Assembly: GCF_021155765.1 (NCBI RefSeq)
Contig: NC_060105.1
Coordinates: forward strand, 868,001 to 932,000
DNA from: Diprion similis
Taxonomy: Eukaryota; Arthropoda; Insecta; Hymenoptera; Diprionidae
Length of the DNA: 64,000 nt
Reading direction: 5' to 3'
The notes under the pieces were generated by a model. That model searched no databases. It was not told the origin of the DNA and worked only from the letters and a program-made list of their open reading frames with translations. Both the position numbers and the translations under genes were made by a program. How positions within the stretch are numbered: the stretch's first letter is position 1; each line of letters starts with the position of its first letter. Below, one piece after another: positions 25,301-39,968 of this stretch.

Positions 25301-28300
25301 ACCACGGTCGAATTTCACCCTCTTCGTATATTCTCGATTCTTTGCGCAATCAGCAAAATTGATCCCAGCCTCAAGTAATGACAAACGTTATACTGACGTT
25401 ATACGTACTTAGTTTTCCATCTTATCGAAACAGATTTCATTCTTCTCGAGGCGTTTTAACCCCTAAACTTATAGTCGAGAGTTATCAATAGTCAAATAAA
25501 TAAATAAATAAATCTGATTATCTCTAAACCTGGTTATTTATTTCGAGGATATGCGATTTTGAGTTTGAAACACCAAACTATCGTTTAGCCGATTTATTTC
25601 GTTCGGCAGTCATTCGCCGAGATGGAAAACTCTTTGGAATAAAATGTTGGAAATTTTCGATGAAATTATTTCGGATCAAAAGCTGGAAAAGTTGAAAGAA
25701 CGACGCACGGGAAAAATGAGGTTTGGTACCGTTTTGCGTTACTCGGGAACCGGAAATCGATGGCCTCCTATCATTTTTCATCAGTTCGCCGGGTCGGAAA
25801 ACGTGAAAATTTTTTTACCTTTATTATTATTATTTCTATTAGTTTTGTTGTTCAAATCTTTTTTCTATTTATCTATCCACGGCACGCAGATGCGGCGGCC
25901 GTGATTGTTTTTGACAAATGAATGAAATTCGTTTGGCAAAATTGATGATATCGCAGATCACATACGATTCGAATAGCTTTCGGCGTATAATTTTTCACTT
26001 TTTTTTTACCGAACTCAGCGAAAGGGAGCATCGCTGTAAATTTCTGCACCATGTGCGCCAAAAATTCAACAACACATCGTTTTTGTTAATCTTTTAAAAG
26101 CATTCGCTTGACAACGTTAACTCCGTCAACAATCAATTAACAGTGAAAATTTTTTTTTTTCCGAAACGAAATGTACGATCTGTCTCGTGCTATTTTTACA
26201 TAATCGACCATTCAATCCTCCTCGATTCTACGAACAGATAGGAACGTAAATCACGCCTCGAGTCTCGAAATCCTCAACTCTGTTTGTCATTATTTATACT
26301 TGGGTTCGTCAATAGCTCAAGAATTTTATTCTCCTCAGGCTGCTCCACGCACTTCTCAGCCGCGGAAAGTCGTTTCTTATTAGTGATAATGGAGCGGGAA
26401 AATGGGGTTGAGAATCCGATTGTACAGATTCTCTGTGCTTACCTGAAGCACTGACGATCTCTGCCTACAGTTTAAACTGGATATTGGATGAAACCGGGTG
26501 CGGGACGAAGGCAAGGAGTGCTCAGTCGGTTAAGTAGTAAAAAGGCCATCAAAGGCGAGAGGAGAATAAGCGTCGGATCCACCCTGAAATTCTAGAGGAC
26601 GTCAACGCCAAGGAGCGGTTCGAATTGCGAAACTTCTCGACTCTTGAGTGATCAAAGCCTGCAGATATCTATTCTCCCACCCCCGGCGCGCTTTCGGGGG
26701 GGGTGGAAACCCTCCCTTGGCAGCGTTATACGCCGGCACATATTACACACCCCGCGAATGAGTAGCTTGAGTCCCATTTGCAAGCTTCGTCGCAACACCC
26801 GAGTAGGCATCTGGACTTGTAACGCCGGCTCTTCTCCGGGATCGAATTATTCATGCGACTCGCAAGTTGGCTTTGACAAATGACGTGACGCTGTAATTAT
26901 TTTCCTAGAGAATATCACTTCTGGGACTCGCTCGTCTCGCGTCTAATTCGCTCGGCATTGCTGCCGCGGAGCGCGGCAGGACATTAGCGGCGGCAGGAAG
27001 AGGGATGAATGGAAAAGAGGAGAGAGAAGAGAGAAGAGAGGAGAGAGGAGAGACGAGGAGGTTTAGACCTCGGAAGAGGCCCGGGGCTGAGCACTCGTTT
27101 CGGATCCTTGGCTGGCGGGTTCCTCCTTCGTTCCCGAGGCTGCTCTCCTCCTCCCCTGGGAGCCGTATCTTTGTCAATAGCGTCGCCGACGTATATCACT
27201 CTGTTTTATGGTGTCTAAAGTCCCGGTAGATACCTCCTCGCAACCACGCCCAGGGGTCACGTATCATGCGACAAATTTTTAACCCGGAATTTGATCGAGC
27301 ACGCCCCGACGGTTCGTCAGATTTTTCATCCCCTTCGTTTTTATTTCTCACTCTTTCTCTCTTTCTATTTTTCTCTTCGAATCACGCCAACTTAAATCTC
27401 GCGAATTAGTTATCTCGTCGTTCTTTTCCTCCGGTTTCATATACCTATAGTAGATATGCTGCAGCAGCAACGACACGGCGCGACGGAATAATGATCCTTG
27501 CGAATCACCCTCTGCAGCGACGATAATTTCGGATCTTCGCTACCCTCCGCTTATCCGATACCTACCTACTCGGGCGAATGCAACGATCTGCTAAATTAGC
27601 GTTTTATTTCTAAAGCCCTCGGTGTATAAGCCGATGATTTTAATTTTCTACCTGAAAAAACCACCGCCATTACCGTCTTTACTGAACGCACAATCTTTGA
27701 CGCGGCGGCTTTCCTGCAAGCTCTGAAAAAATTGATCGCAAATCTTTATTACCTTTTATAATATTGTGAATATCGTATCAGTCAACGAATTGCTTTTCTT
27801 TCGAAATTAAAATTCTGCCATCCACCGATACACGCCCAGGATTTTTTACCGCCTGTTTCATTTGCGGATAACCCGTCATGTTAACAATGTCCCGCATGCG
27901 GTAGCATCGAAAGGTTGTAAGTATGGCGATTTCACGATCACCCATAACGCAGCCACTGGTGAGCTTTAACGATCCTTGGCCATCGGAGGCGGCTCCGGAT
28001 GCAGGGCAGCTGTGGTTCTAGACGTGAAACGTCGAGGAATCTCTGAACCCGGATTTCGAATCGCAGAATCTACGATATAGTAACACTTTATAGGGCTTCT
28101 CGTTCTTCTTTACAACGCTCAACTGCAGCTTGCGAATTTCGTTGCAGATATACTCGCTTTTATCGCTGCGACACCGCCAAGAGTGTAAATAAATATTTTA
28201 GGAGCCTAGAAGAGATTGCGTGATTTGTCAAAAAAATATGAGTTGATTTAATTTCTCTCTGTGCGGTGACATGTCCATCTGTCGTAGTCAGATATAAATT

Positions 28301-31300
28301 TTCAGTGAGTGACAGATAATAAACTCGCCCAGAAGGCAAACGGTGAATGAAACAATAGGAACTTGATAAACTCGCGCGCTGTTTTATCGCGTTTTTTTAT
28401 TTTATATTATTTGTTGTTGCTTTTTTTCCGTCACCGAAAGGTAAATACCGCTCGATACAAACGAATTCCGTAAAATGAATTCCCGTTTCACCATCGCGCC
28501 GTTTGCTTTTCGCTTTTCCCTGCAGCCCGCACGCAGCCCGAAAGGACGTAATACGAGGTGCGAGGCGTTCCCCAGATGGAATCGTGTAATTATCTTCTCT
28601 CCCTCGTCGCTGTTATCTACTCGCTCGCCTTGCTCGTGTCACCAGGAGGGCATACAACCGCATAATTTTGCGAATTTTCCTCCTCCGGTTACTTCCGGTT
28701 CACGGATGCGCAGAAATTTCGGGCTCGTTTTTCTCCTATACCGGTAAAAAGAGGAAAAGCGATAAATTCGTGAATATTTTCAACCCCTGAAACAAGTGTA
28801 ACTCGATAGAATTGAATAAGCGATCGATCATCGAATATAATATAACAATCGATAATCAAATATCTCGGGTAATTCATCATCATCATCGTCATCATCATTT
28901 TGAGCTCGGAGAGAAAAAAAAAAGTCGTATTAATACTGTACGATTTGATTATTATAGTTGACTGGGCGTTCGCAGGGGGCCGGGAAGTAGTTAATATGGG
29001 TGACTAGGTGGGCGAATACGTGGCATGCGTGTTTACGCTTTCGCAGGGCCAAATTGACGGGGTGGAGGTGGATGATTGATAGTAATTACGGAAGGATTAT
29101 TGTGATTTATATGCTATACAGAACGGTATAAAATTGCCCTGAAATTATGTCGCCGTGCAGGCAATTTTGTGTGTTTCGTTTTTAGGTGGGTTGCATGTAT
29201 ATACATTATACATATACCAGTTTGGATTTGTCCTGCTCGACATGCACAGACGATCGTGAAAACACGCCTGCATTTAGCGATATCCAGACAAACTCGTTCC
29301 CTACTTCCGCGTTGTTTTACCCTTCATTTTATTTTTATTCTTTTATTATTACTTTTTTTTCATCTCTCTATATTCAACTTTTTTGCTCTTTGTTCCAATC
29401 AACGTTATTTTTATAATTTTTTTTCCTGTATTTTTTTTTTTTTTTTCTCTTTTTTTCTTACACGCTGCTTGCAAATTAGTTTCCGCAACGATCGATGCAG
29501 CGAGAAAAACGAGGGGATCGATCTGCTTGCATAATGTTATTAGTGGTTACAAGGTGCGTGATGCGGTTCAGATGATATAAAGAGGATACCCCGAGCAAAA
29601 ACGACGCGTATATAAACCGGGGTATAAGAAACAACGAGAACTTGTTGCTTTCTGGCGTGTTGAGATTCATTGCCGTGCGAAACTGCAGCGATATCGCCTT
29701 TCTAACGCAGTTTTCAAACCGCAATGATCCCACGAGACATATTCATGGGTATATATGTATACTACGATCATGCGGTGTCTGTATCATGTGCAAAACACGG
29801 CTATACATGCGTGTCGTATACCTACGCAAAAACTGTTTTCGCACCCATTATACTGTTACAAAGGTAAAATCATCCGTTTTGCCTGCCTTTTCTACTGATC
29901 TAGTAGTCGTCATAGATAAAAGACACATAAGAGCTCTCATATTTCATGAAATGGATAAGGTTACTGCGTCGATCAATATTATTGTAAAAACAACCCTGTT
30001 TCAGACTTTAAACTATGAACATGCATTTTTCCATTAAAGAATTTCTTCAAACATTTCATTTTGCTGTCTAATAATTCGCTCACGAATCTAATTATCAATC
30101 TATAGAACAAGATGAAAAATGGCTGTACAGTTTTTCAAAATGATTTTCGCCGCTGTTCCTGCGGCGGTAAATCCGTTCCATCGATGTCTGTAGGCCGCAT
30201 AGGTATAAGTAAGGCAACCTCAGCACCTAAGGTGGAATTATATTTTCTGCCAGCTAGGCAAGAAACATCGGACGACAGCCGGGAAACCTTAAAGTCAAAG
30301 TAGGTGTAGGCTTCAAGAAAATTTATACAAGCTTCCAGAGACTGCGTATCCCTGCAGGCGTGTAAACCCAGCTGATCGCGTCTTCCGCGTGCGGCTTCGC
30401 CTCCCCCATCCCCGAAACTGACCCCCATACGGTTCCTATAACGTTGAAACGGAGGAACGAACAGTATTTATGACCAAAGGTATTTGACGATGCGTTATTT
30501 TTTTGTTGAAAACTTTCAAAAGTATTGCCTTTCTTGCCGAACGTATGCAGATCATAATTGAAGCAAGTATTATCGAGGAGGGGGAGTTTTCAACCCAAGA
30601 AACAGAAATCTCATCCTCGACTCCGGCAATTACGGGGAGCAAACGTCAATCCTCGAATATGGCGTTGCGCGACACTTTATACGAGGGATGTGTCCCTTGT
30701 ACGTTACGTCTGTCGGCGGATTTACCGGTGCGGACACGAAACAGCACTTTAGTTTTCTCGGACGGTATTCGGCCCGGAACGTCGTTACATATACCTACCC
30801 ATAAATAAGCCAGTCTATACGCATATATACGTATACATACATGGTTCACAGATATACGTATGATATGGGAATTCGGTGAAGATGCGTCTGTGCGCGGATT
30901 TCGCGGGGCAGAAAAGCCGAACACTGTTTCAGCATTCGAATAGGTCGCTCTGTACTTCACAATTTATATCTTTAAGCGTCACCTTACTCGAAGCGATTGG
31001 GTCAGGGTGGGAGGCGATATATCGAAATTTCCAAAGTGCGAAAATAAAATAACGAAAGATGAATTTTTCGCAAGCTTTCGTTATTTTATTTTCGCATGTT
31101 TGAAATCTCGATCTATCATCGGCGATTCGAAATATTGATCGTTCCAAGTTGTGACTTCCACCCTCTGCTTTGCTCCTCGCAAATAAACTTTAGCGAAAAA
31201 CGTGACCGTATGAATATGTGCGAAACCAGCGCATTCAGTGTGCTGCCGGACACCCTTGGAGAGGACGATGGAAATGATGCTCTCGAGAGGAGAGAGAAGA

Positions 31301-34300
31301 GGTTTCAACGAGCCTGGAAGTTCACAACCATTAGGATCGCATCTCTCGGACTCCCTCGCCGTCAAAGCCGTTCCGCGGTCCCAGCATCCGTCCTCGACCC
31401 CCATTCTACCGTCGGGAAACTTTCCTTCCCCGTTAACGACGACATGAAAATAGAAAAAAATATCTCTCCTTCAGCAGGTGGGCCGGAACACAGAAGCTTC
31501 TGCGCGTTGACCACACCGTCATGTACGCTCTTTACCTTTCATTTCCCTTTTTCTTCAAAATTCTTCGAGAAGACTCCCTTACGTAGATCAATTCAAGCAT
31601 ATAGCCACCGGTTATGACCGTGCAGAGAGGGTAGATTTTGTCAAAACGTATATATTGGACCCAATTTTTATTCAGTCGTGCAGTTCGTTAAATTTTGTAT
31701 TCAGGACATGCAGATATACTGTATTATATATATATTATATATACATAAACGATAATTATTGAAGTTATAATAATCATCGTTGAGTAGCTTCCGTTTCGAG
31801 CTTGTTATCTCCGCGACAAAGGCGTGTTTTCGCAACAGCTTCCGTGTAATATAAAGCACAGTCGCAGCTGATCACGATACCGTCGAGCTTTTCTTCGCTA
31901 TAGTGTTGCCTTTCCTCATCTTCTTCTTCTTCTTCTTTTTCTTCTTCCTCTTCTTATTGTCGGCGAGAGCCTAGCTAACGAGAAGAATAATCGATCGTCG
32001 ATCTGAGGGTGGTTTTTTTCAATTAACTCCGGAAACGCGTGTGCCGGATGCGATAAGGTCTTCTCCTCGCGCGCCGAGGTTGCGGCCAGAGAAAAGGGGG
32101 TGAAAGAGAGTAAAGAGACAGGATAGTGTGAAGAAAAGCACGCGCGGTGAAGGGTGAAGCCGACGGGCAAACCGGGGGAAAATAAAGAGGGTTGAAGTGC
32201 CTTGAGCGCCCGCAGAGTTATTGATGATCACCATGTTGCTACATCGTTTATATAACTCTTGCACGCCTGGCGTCGTCTCTGCCCTGCTGGATCAGTTCTC
32301 AACACCTTCGGGTCTGAATTAATATTCGCCCGTCATCCCCGCGTGCCGCAGGTCCGATGTTCCACCTGGAATCCCGATTAACCTCGACAACGAAACGCGT
32401 TTCTTTCCAATTGTTTCGTCAGGACATGTTATGTGATACCAGATCAAAAGTGATACCAGATCAAAAGTTTAAAATGATTTACCTCAGACATATTCTAATA
32501 GACATTGATGGCGGAAATTTCTGGACTTGTAGATCCAAACGCGAGAATGAATCCTCTGCGGTTCTCCTGTGCACTTTAATTCAACGATTAATCAAGACGC
32601 GTGTGAAGCTCGATGGGGGATTTTGATACGCCACAAAGGATGAAAGCCTCGACTGTTCGCATCTGCGTCGCGTGATGGTTTACTGGGAGAGGTTGCATCC
32701 TGCTTCGTGTTCGCGCACAGCCTGCCACTGTCTTCAAATACGTGGATGGTATAATCCCGGTACATATTATGAATAGGTGCAAAGATTCACAAAAAAGATT
32801 TATCACCACACTAACGAGCCGTAATATTCGCGACAGGCAAACCAGGTTCAAGTGATATTTATTACCCGGCTAGATCCTTAATGAGGATGCCTCTTCGTTC
32901 GCCTCTATGCTGCTCGTGCAGGTCTTCCTGCTCGACTTACGCGTGAAGTTTTATTTCATTATTTTACTCTATGTTTCATTATACGACGTGTACCGAGTTC
33001 TTAAATATATCCTTTTTATTTAGACAGAGATGAAATTCTTTACCGTAAATTAATTCCAGGTCAAATTTTTATCCGATTTATCGAGTTAGTGGATATTTCA
33101 ACGAATATGTAATCGTTTGATTTTTTCTTTCAGATCGTGCAGATGGCACATGCGTTGAGACGCATCTCGTACGCTACTTGTGAGCCTCGACACGCCCAGT
33201 TCAGTTTCCTGGCCCGAGAACCCGGAGCGCACTTCACTCTTCAATATTGCCATTCGTTCATCACCGAGACTCCTGAACAGGTGAATATTTCAATATAGAT
33301 ATTGCGCAGTTAGTATCGCCTCGATAATTCCGTCAGCATGATTTTTCCCTCCGCCTCGGAATTTCTTTCCTCGATTTAATCACCGTTTCAAACATTCCGG
33401 CTGCACATTCTGGCGAGAACAAATGTCTCTAAATAGAACTACAGGCGTCAGGTTAAACGCGGTGATGATAAAGCAGTTTTAACTCACTGTCGCGAGTTGT
33501 AAACGACGATTTTACGGAACCGGAAATCAGCCGTGAAACACGACGTCGACGTAGTTAAATTTCTGGCCAAATGCCCGACGCACCATGGTGCCTTATGGAG
33601 TCGAGAGCGAAGCCAAGCTACTTGGTGATCCACCGTATATATCCGAGAGTCAACATCGCCCCTCTGCAAATCGAGCGGCTCTTTTCACCGTGCAGTTTGA
33701 TTATATCGCTGATAAATAAATAAATAAATAAATGAACAAGCAATGCCAGATGAGCCGCGAGGTGGGTCGAAGTGCAGATCAAAGAAGGGACAGGAAGCGG
33801 AGTAGAATTCAGGTGAATCGATGTGGGCTGTGGCAGTGATATAGGATTGGTTCGTCCGGAAAGACGTCGTCGAGCTCGAGAGAACCTGGTTCAAAGTCAG
33901 GCCAAATAGACTCCTGGGGCGAGAGGCGACGCGAGGCGTCGTCGTCATTATTCGATTCAGTAGGAAACGAGATCCTGCAAGCTAGCTCGTGGTGTACAGG
34001 ATTGCTACGGTATTTCGAACGAGCTTCGCGACTCGACGTCATTCCGCGGATTCCGCTACCTTCGGCGTCCTCCTCTACTCGGTCCTCAGCTGTCGCGACG
34101 CCGGTGCATCTCAAGCCCGGAGGCAACGCCAGACAATATCGACTTGTACAAAGCTTCGGTACCTATTGGCGGAGGCACCTATCTCTCCGTGTTCATCGGA
34201 TCGCTTCTACCTAGCTGGATATAGGCTCCAGCTATATACATATATACACCAGACAGCCAGATGCATGTCGAACTGGTGTATTCATTGACTGTGAAGTGCA

Positions 34301-37300
34301 GTGTAAGCGAGATAGGCTTTGTCGAAAGTGTTTCGCTAGTTTCTAGAACGACATTTAACCCCATTCTTCATCTCACCAGAGTCTGGTTCCTTGAGTTCGT
34401 CACCAATCTTCTTCTTCTTCTTCTTCTTCTTCTTTCTTCGTGACTTTATGTAGGTAATAATCAGCGGATAGAAGTTTTCCACGCGTACATAATGGTGAAC
34501 ATCTGCAACGTGTAAGCTTGGTATAGAAAACGGTCGCCAAACGTGTGCATGGTGTTCGCGATGGGCTAAAATAGCCCGACGTTGTACCGAACCAGCTACG
34601 GGTCACTGGACGCCCGATGTATCTCTATGGCTGTGTATACGTGTAGATACGCGGAGATGCGTAAAGGTGGAGGTAGACGTATCGGGAAGAGGCTTTGCGC
34701 CGGGTTCCGCCGAAGGCGGGACGCATATCCTGCAGGGTACTTTGAGTACTTTGGGTAATTGAGCGTTTAATAGGTGGTGGCGGTCGTCCCTCGGGCCCGA
34801 GCTCCCTCGAACTATTGTACCAAGCGGTCGGTGTAGGCGTAGTACTAGATTACGGAGACCCGAAGGGGTGCGCCAAGATCCGCCGAATCGTTGGGAGGAA
34901 AATTTATTCGATAAAAGGTGAAAGAGGTCAGGTTAACGGGATGAATTATCCGTGCTCGGCAATCACTGCGTGTGGTTCTCGGGTGTTCTGGAAAACCCGT
35001 GAAGGAAAAGGTGCAGGGGAGGGGGGGACTTCATTGATACACGTCTTCTCCTACTTCATCTGGAAAATTCGAGCCGAGTTCACTTTGCCCATCGAGCTAT
35101 ATACCTGTATGCTCTATATCAATTATTCAGGTGGGCGTGTTTTTGAATAATTCATAGTTAGTCGCGGCTTACAAGTTTACGTTGAAACGTGAAACGCTAA
35201 CGGACCGCCTCTTGGCTCAAGACGTTGCCGTATACTTCTCGTGGAGGATCAGGACCAAAAAAGAGGGTTGCGAATGCGGGAGTACGCGCTGGTCACGTCT
35301 CCGATATTTCTACTTCAGTTTCGAGTTCCTCGGAAATCTGCATCTGATCCGATTTAGACGGGGGTAGAGACCGAAGCCGCAAGATTTACCAGATACTTGT
35401 TCAAGATTATCGTCGTCGAATAGAGACCTCGCAAGCGCTCTTCCCAAGCTTCCCACTTCCGTGATTCATAGGGATGACGTGTCAACGAGGGAGGAGGGGG
35501 GGGGGGGGAAGGAGGAGGTGGTGATGGAGGTAGAAACGACAACTGGGATGTCTATTAAGACTTGATCGAAACTCCGAAGTGTAAGCGAAAGAAGACACCC
35601 TTCCTGCCCCGGGCGTCTAGAGACCGGAGGATTTTCTCTTGAGTCTTTCCCCAGTCTCCGTGCCCCGCCGCATCCGCTGATCTAAAAGCATGCTCCTGTT
35701 TCTGAAAACTAGCTCCCTCCACTCCCGGTACCTACCTTGAGAAGGCCGGGAGCTCGGCGTCGAGGAACCAGACGAGCTGGGAAGAACAGACTTTGCACTC
35801 TGAACTTTGGACTTTACGTTTTGCCGATCCAACCCCGACTGCCAGGCCTTCACCTATATGTGTGGCGGTGTACGTTATCGCTAAATCCTTTAACCCCGTG
35901 CAAGGCAGCTGACGTTCATTCTACAAGCTGGCCGTAACTAAGTTGTTTTTGAATTTTTATTGCGATTTGGTTTCGGTAAGTTGGCAGATTTTTTTATATT
36001 TAAAATTTTTTTGCCTAGATCCTGTAGGGAAAGGAAAATCCAAGTGAAAATAACCCGAAGGGTTTAAAATGTGTACTCATGCCGAGCCGCAACCCCGCGA
36101 ATGCAGCTCGCAATATCAGCAACTCGTCTTAAGAATTCCATCGCGAGGAATCTTCCAGCCTCTAAGAAAGTCACGAAGATCTCGGAAAGCTGGTAAAAAT
36201 AACAGCGTGCCACCCCATCCCTAAGGCACCTACATTCCATTTACTTGAGATTCCACGGGGAATTCCTGGGTCTTACCTAGATGTCGGTATATTAGTCACT
36301 TTGCTCGCTGAGACTAATTGTACAGAATTCTGTCAATGTCCCTACTTGCATATCGGAATGAAAGTTATTCCGTCGTTTGCTTCAGCCATCTCCTCGTTCC
36401 CATTTCTTAAAAAATAGTTCGAGTGATCGTTTTAATGAATTCTCTGGGGACACTGAGCTCCGGAGCTTTATTCATAAGCTAAATAAAAGCGCGCTCGACG
36501 GCACGAAACACAGTACGATTCGTCTGTTCGCGATTCAGCTAAAAAATGTTGAGACCATTCGGTTCGCAAGTTGCAGTCGAGGTCGATGGGCCTCGACGGA
36601 AAACAATGCAGCCATCAGCTCTAGTCGCACTTGGAGTCAGGCACGAGAGGCGCGTCGTCGGGAGGAAGTGCAGCCTTGCAGTACGAAGTTAAAAGCGACG
36701 ACGCAAAGTCCTCGTCGTGTGGTGTGGTGTGGAATTCGAGTCATTTCGTTCGCGTCTTGAGAACGACAGCCCTGCAGGCCGACGACGACGACGTCCCGTA
36801 AACCTTTTACATACTCGGGTCGGGGCCAAGTGGTCCGTTGTCGCTCGTCGAGTCCGTCGGCTGATGGAAACGCCCCGATACGCCCTGCCAACCGGCTATT
36901 TATCCTCAAGAGAGATTTCCAACGGTGTTGGTACCGGCGTCATTCCACGATAACACTATTCGAAAACATACACAGTAGTCACGAGCATTGCGCCCACGCG
37001 GTTTTCCTGCTACTTAGGCGTGGCTCGGACCATCCCTCGACAAGGCCTCTCTGGTGGTCCCGACGGTAGGCACCGTGCCATGACACGACCATGTGCAAGT
37101 GCCTACGTCTCAGCCGGGTGCAGCTTAAGCTGAAGTTGGTTGGAAATACACGAGGGCAAAGGTGGCGCAGGACGGATAGGACAGAATTAGAACACGCCGT
37201 CGCTGCGACGTATCTTCCTCTTTCTCCTCTTCTCTCTTTTCTTTATTTCTTTCTTTCTTTCTTTCTTTCTTTCTTTCCTGACAACAACTACACCATCGTT

Positions 37301-39937
37301 CCAACGAGACGCCTGTGCTTGTATAAATATCCTCGGACCAGCGACCACGTAGCAAACTCTGGGAACGACACACGAGCGAGACAAAAGCCGTCGATTACCC
37401 TTTAAGAAGTAATCCACGCTTCTGGTCTGCATGGGATCTCTTACATGGATCTGGATAGGAAGTGGTCGACTCCTCCGGTGCATTTGGTTACCACATGGCG
37501 ACGCGATGGTCGGCTAGGAGTTTTCTCTGTCTATGCTCACGGAGGATCTGATTACCTCACGTATATCGAGGAGACACACATACCGAGTGTCAGGTAGAAG
37601 AGGATCCCTTCCCCTACGACTCACGGCCGCACGTCAAAAGCTCAGCACGTATAACGTCTCGCATTATACTATACTATATACCCTCGCAGGAAGACGTGGG
37701 GCATTATCGAGTTTCCCTCACCTTGTCGGGTAATTCGGAACATCAAGACCCAAACCGTGCATAATTCATGATCAAGGTACGGCCTGGATCAATTATTTTC
37801 ACTTTTCCTCACTTGTGTTTTAGGGTAATGTTCCATCTTCACTTGTCGGACAGATGTTTTTGGGATGCCTGTTGGAGAACTTTGATGTAGGCAGGCGGCG
37901 TGTACGGGTTGGATCAGCAATTTAACTGATGAATTTCTTGACGTTGATCAGGGTACTATCAAACGATCTTGCGCCGGGGAATCAGTTTCCAGAATCAGTT
38001 TATGGTAGTTAGCTGGGAAATAGGTGGAAGAAGAAGAAACTTTGAATTGAATCGTCGGTGACTAACGAGATACAATTAGCCTCTTTTTTCCTGCCCCTCT
38101 TCCTCCCTCCTCCCCCCTTTCTCTCGTGCTCTCACAATTTCTACACTATTCTTCTTCTGGTATCCTCAACTATTCCCATAAATAATCCGTCCTACAAAAC
38201 AGGTAATTAGTTCAAACCCGGCCGGTATTAATCTTCACACCGGTCTTGAATTAGCTTGCTCTCAGTGAACGAATAATTCGTCAGAACCGAACCAGCCGGA
38301 GCTCCGCAGTTTCAAATATAGAAGTTAACTACGTTCAACGACTTTGAAATAACAACAGGGAGAAGTAAACAAATTTAATATTCCTACCAGCGGTATTAAT
38401 TTCACAATTCAATCCGCCCGCTCGGTGCCAAATATCCAACTCGTGATGATACCAAATATTACAGCCACCTCCAACGAGACTCTGATTATCTCGTTTTTAA
38501 TTTCTTTCAACGAAGTTGGAAGTGCAAATTCTCCAATTGAAATTCACCTGATTGTGTACTAAGGAAAGAAAGTTAGTAACACAGTGACCTTTTATCTCTG
38601 AAGATGTTGACGGCGTTGAAAGAACTTTGCGAAGCGTTTGGCCTGACTCGATTCAGTGAGAAATGGGCCCCTGGAAATTGGTGAAAGGGAGGAGGAGTAG
38701 ACAGCTAAAAAAGGAATAGCAGACACCTATTGCGACAGAGAGGTGAACCTGGCTGCGCGAACCGCACGTCGGCTTTTAAATTGCTGTTCAAGCGAACCTC
38801 GGGTAAAAGAGCGTAGGATGCAGGTATATAAAGTAAGAAGAGTGAAGAGGTGTATGCACGTAAGACGGTAGCGTCGAAAAGTCATTTTAAAGCTGCTCGA
38901 AGACTTGTTTGTCGAAGGTAAGCGGCGGGTATACGAGCAAAGAACGATGGGCGCGAGGTAAGTAAAGAGTAAATAGACACGGCGTCCTACAGGATAGTCC
39001 AGGGAATCTTCTCCATTTTTCTAATGCAGAAAGTAAACCACGCACGGTGTAAGCTTGCCTCTAAAATTATCAAATCTTCCGAAAGCCATGCAGGCCGCAG
39101 TTAGTAGCCAGCCTGCAGGCTGCGGAGACTGAACAGTGCATTCATCCAACACGCTTCGATGCCCGAACTCAACGTCGTTGAACAGAAGCCCGGAGCTGAT
39201 ACCTACTTTTGGATTACCTGCACTTACACTACCATTCTCAAACTTCTTCAGGTGGAAAAATCTCGAGCTATACAGCCTCGAACGGATCAAAGCCCCTAAA
39301 TGCAAACTCCAGCGCTGCAATGGATTCCTTGAATTCTACTTCCATTTGATTGAACCACGTCGTCTTGGAAGCCGTGACGCGTCTGCTGACAGGCAATTAA
39401 AGATCCTTTCCAAAGTTGTACAGCTTTGAAATCCACCTTCATTCACCCAAGCAACGCGAAACATCGCGGACATTGTTGACGAATCGGCGTGACCGGAAGA
39501 CTCCACGACTTCTCAAGCTCTACTACGAGACTATAATACTGTCAGTTTACAAGTAAATTCAACAAACTGACATGTCTCGAGCATTACGTTGACAGTTTGT
39601 ACCAGAGACTATCAGTCGTTTGAACACGAGAGTAGTTGCAGTGAGAGAGGACTCATATCTCGATCAGATCAGCCTGATGATGGACTCTGGGATTCGGTGG
39701 CCGAATTCGCGTCTCCGTGAAAGATAATCAGCGGTATCCCCTGGAGGATCAAGATTGCGATGTGCGGCGTTTCTCGATGGGCGAGCGAGGTCAAAGCACG
39801 GGGAAACGGCGAAACGTCCCTGGGAGTTCTTGGCATTGAACCGATGCGATGCGGGCATCCAGGTATCCAGTGTGCAGGGTACGCGATGCCAGCTGTCGGT
39901 GAATGTGTTCAAAAGCGCCGTTTGAAGCAAGAAGGCA

Positions 39938-39968
<31 letters not shown>

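Larger units (their letters stand above)
19370..33133 (+). other. Giant intron of the PTB-SH2 gene (about 13.8 kb), no nested gene recognised
   Basis: The intron is bounded by GTGAGT at 19370 and TTTCTTTCAG at 33133. It contains microsatellites, A/T-rich tracts and a striking hairpin at 31021-31114. Open frames up to about 170 residues occur, for example 31096-31617, but they lack recognisable domains. I see no coding sequence I can support. Confidence 0.6.

Noticed and set aside
31096..31617. 173-residue plus-strand frame beside the 31,021 hairpin
   Set aside because: It starts inside the hairpin arm, has no recognisable domain and no consistent splice signals. Judged a chance frame.
39539..39610. 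TGTCAGTTT and its complement repeated three times
   Set aside because: Nine-base arms are expected by chance in a window of this size.
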